This document shows, piece by piece, positions 15,181 through 16,147 of a stretch of DNA of 16,147 bases. Under the pieces are notes generated by a model, which saw nothing but the letters and a program-made list of their open reading frames with translations, was not told the DNA's origin and did not search any database. The position numbers were made by a program, and so were the translations under genes. The DNA comes from Muribaculaceae bacterium (lineage in GTDB: Bacteria > Bacteroidota > Bacteroidia > Bacteroidales > Muribaculaceae), in assembly GCA_020026215.1 (NCBI GenBank), contig JAHHQT010000040.1, positions 1 through 16,147 on the forward strand, read 5' to 3'. The stretch's first letter is position 1. Each line of letters starts with the position of its first letter.

Positions 15181-15906
15181 TTATTCAAACAATTCCGAAA
15201 GCACCTCCAGCGACTTCAACTCGCCCAACGAAGAATGATGCAGGGCGTAATAGTCCACCGTCAGTTTCAGCAGACGCTTACGCTGCTGACGGTTAAAGCG
15301 GAAATGGTGCATATTGGCAAATGTCATGCGCGAAAGCAACATCAGCGCCTTAGCTTCCTCACCTTCCACAAAATGCGGATGAATCGGTCGAGTTCCCGTA
15401 AACACACCATTCAGCATATCAAAATAATAATTCGGCCGATAAGTCGATACATCCGGCTCAATACCGATAAAAATGCCCAAATGATAAAGGAAACAAATGT
15501 GGAAATTCGCATAGCCGTCGTCCAGTTCGTCCAATAATTGAATAGTCGAGGACAGAAAGGAAAATAGCGGCGCATTCTGCTCACGTTCGATAATCACCTG
15601 CGACAACAGGTCGGTAATGAACAGCGCAATGGAATTTTTAATGGGATTACTGTATAAATCCATCAACGGAGTCATGCAACGCGTCTCCGAAAGACGGTAA
15701 ATATCGCGGTTCGGCAGGATATTGCTCTCTATCTCCACCAGCGACAACGGCTGAAACAACGCACGACGCACCCTCGACACCTTTCCTCCGTTCTGTGGCA
15801 AGAGGAACGACAACAGACCGTAACAGTCTGTATATACACGGACTACGGAATATTTATCGTTATATTTCACGGTGCGAAGCACCACGCCACGGAGTTTTTC
15901 GTACAT
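15181..15906 (-). CDS. recO: DNA repair protein RecO
   Basis: 241 residues, normal for RecO. It works with RecF and RecR to load RecA on SSB-coated single-stranded DNA in gap repair and recombination. The N-terminus MYEKLRGVVLRTVKYNDKYS and the following strands (VVRVYTDCYGLLSFLLP, LFQPLSLVEIE) are the OB-fold domain, about 1-80. The remainder is helical (LFITDLLSQVIIEREQNAPLF, FHICFLYHLGIFIGIEPD). No zinc-binding cysteine cluster is seen in the C-terminal domain. The ATG at 15906 opens the OB-fold directly. The gene stands alone, convergent with pfkA, with a -7 element 25 bases upstream. Confidence 0.92.
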   Translation of the reverse strand: MYEKLRGVVLRTVKYNDKYSVVRVYTDCYGLLSFLLPQNGGKVSRVRRALFQPLSLVEIESNILPNRDIYRLSETRCMTPLMDLYSNPIKNSIALFITDLLSQVIIEREQNAPLFSFLSSTIQLLDELDDGYANFHICFLYHLGIFIGIEPDVSTYRPNYYFDMLNGVFTGTRPIHPHFVEGEEAKALMLLSRMTFANMHHFRFNRQQRKRLLKLTVDYYALHHSSLGELKSLEVLSELFE

Positions 15907-15930
15907 AATTTTTCAGTCGTTTTTATCATA

Positions 15931-15938
15931 CAAATATA
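15931..15938 (-). promoter_or_regulatory. -7 element of the recO promoter
   Basis: TATATTTG followed by TATG on the minus strand matches TAnnTTTG, 25 bases upstream of the recO ATG. No clear -33 TTTG is present. Confidence 0.45.
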
Positions 15939-16031
15939 GCTCATATTTTCGTCGTTAAGGCAGAAAAAAGCTGTTTTTGGGCATCAAATTTCTTAAAATC
16001 TATTAAAATTGGCTCAAAAATGAAGAAAATA

Positions 16032-16062
16032 TTTGCAGAATAAAAAAACTTGCGTAACTTTG
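16032..16062 (+). promoter_or_regulatory. Consensus promoter for the tRNA-Glu gene
   Basis: TTTG (16032-16035), 19 bases, then TAACTTTG (16055-16062): a complete Bacteroidota promoter. It lies 32 bases upstream of the tRNA-Glu 5' end, so the leader to be trimmed by RNase P would be about 25 bases. Confidence 0.75.
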
Positions 16063-16094
16063 CACTCGCTTTCCAACAGAAAGTAATCAACGAT

Positions 16095-16147
16095 GGCCCA
16101 TTCGTCTATCGGTTAGGACGCAAGATTTTCATTCTTGAAAGAGCAGT
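16095..16147 (+). tRNA. tRNA-Glu (anticodon TTC), truncated by the window end
   Basis: The acceptor strand GGCCCAT is followed by TC, a D-arm (GTCT...GGAC) and an anticodon stem CAAGA/TCTTG enclosing TTTTCAT, whose middle triplet TTC reads Glu codons. The overall sequence fits bacterial tRNA-Glu. The first 53 bases are present; most of the T-arm and the 3' acceptor strand lie beyond the window. Other RNA genes may follow, but this cannot be seen. Confidence 0.93.

Overview
The window looks like chromosomal DNA from a Bacteroidales bacterium (Bacteroides/Prevotella-like; the genus cannot be fixed from sequence alone). The basis is AT-rich DNA, promoter elements of the Bacteroidota type (-7 TAnnTTTG, sometimes with a -33 TTTG), almost no Shine-Dalgarno sequences, a TonB receptor with an N-terminal carboxypeptidase-regulatory-like domain, and a gene pair resembling the glycine-lipid acyltransferases GlsA/GlsB. 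I see no insertion sequence, prophage, CRISPR array or other sign of recent transfer. Most of the window is housekeeping and envelope genes.

Layout. (1) 172-4972, minus: a two-gene operon encoding a TonB-dependent outer-membrane receptor and, 19 bases downstream, a 683-residue lipoprotein with OB-fold-like sequence and three copies of a repeated module. A strong terminator ends it. (2) 4973-5707: a 735-base gap holding the apparent control region of that operon (a well-matched promoter about 440 bases upstream of the receptor, inverted repeats and a leader hairpin) and, at its far end, the tyrS terminator. (3) 5708-10877, minus: a gene train in transcription order glsA-like, glsB-like, a Wzi-like outer-membrane barrel, a small lipocalin-like lipoprotein, then tyrS (tyrosyl-tRNA synthetase). 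The first four genes are separated by a few bases or overlap; tyrS probably also has its own promoter. (4) 10878-11069: a divergent promoter region. (5) 11070-13991, plus: lpxB (lipid A disaccharide synthase), followed with no gap by a membrane-anchored MutS-like ATPase. (6) 14143-15120, plus: pfkA of the ATP-dependent type. (7) 15181-15906, minus: recO, convergent with pfkA and sharing a terminator hairpin. (8) 16095 to the window end: the 5' part of a tRNA-Glu(TTC) gene behind a consensus promoter.

How the parts fit. The centre is an outer-membrane block: glycine-lipid synthesis and outer-membrane/lipoprotein genes run one way and lipid A synthesis the other, from one short divergent region. 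The most interesting parts are the TonB receptor/OB-fold lipoprotein pair of unknown substrate with its long regulated leader, and the coupling of lpxB to a MutS-family ATPase that lacks mismatch-recognition domains and carries membrane segments.
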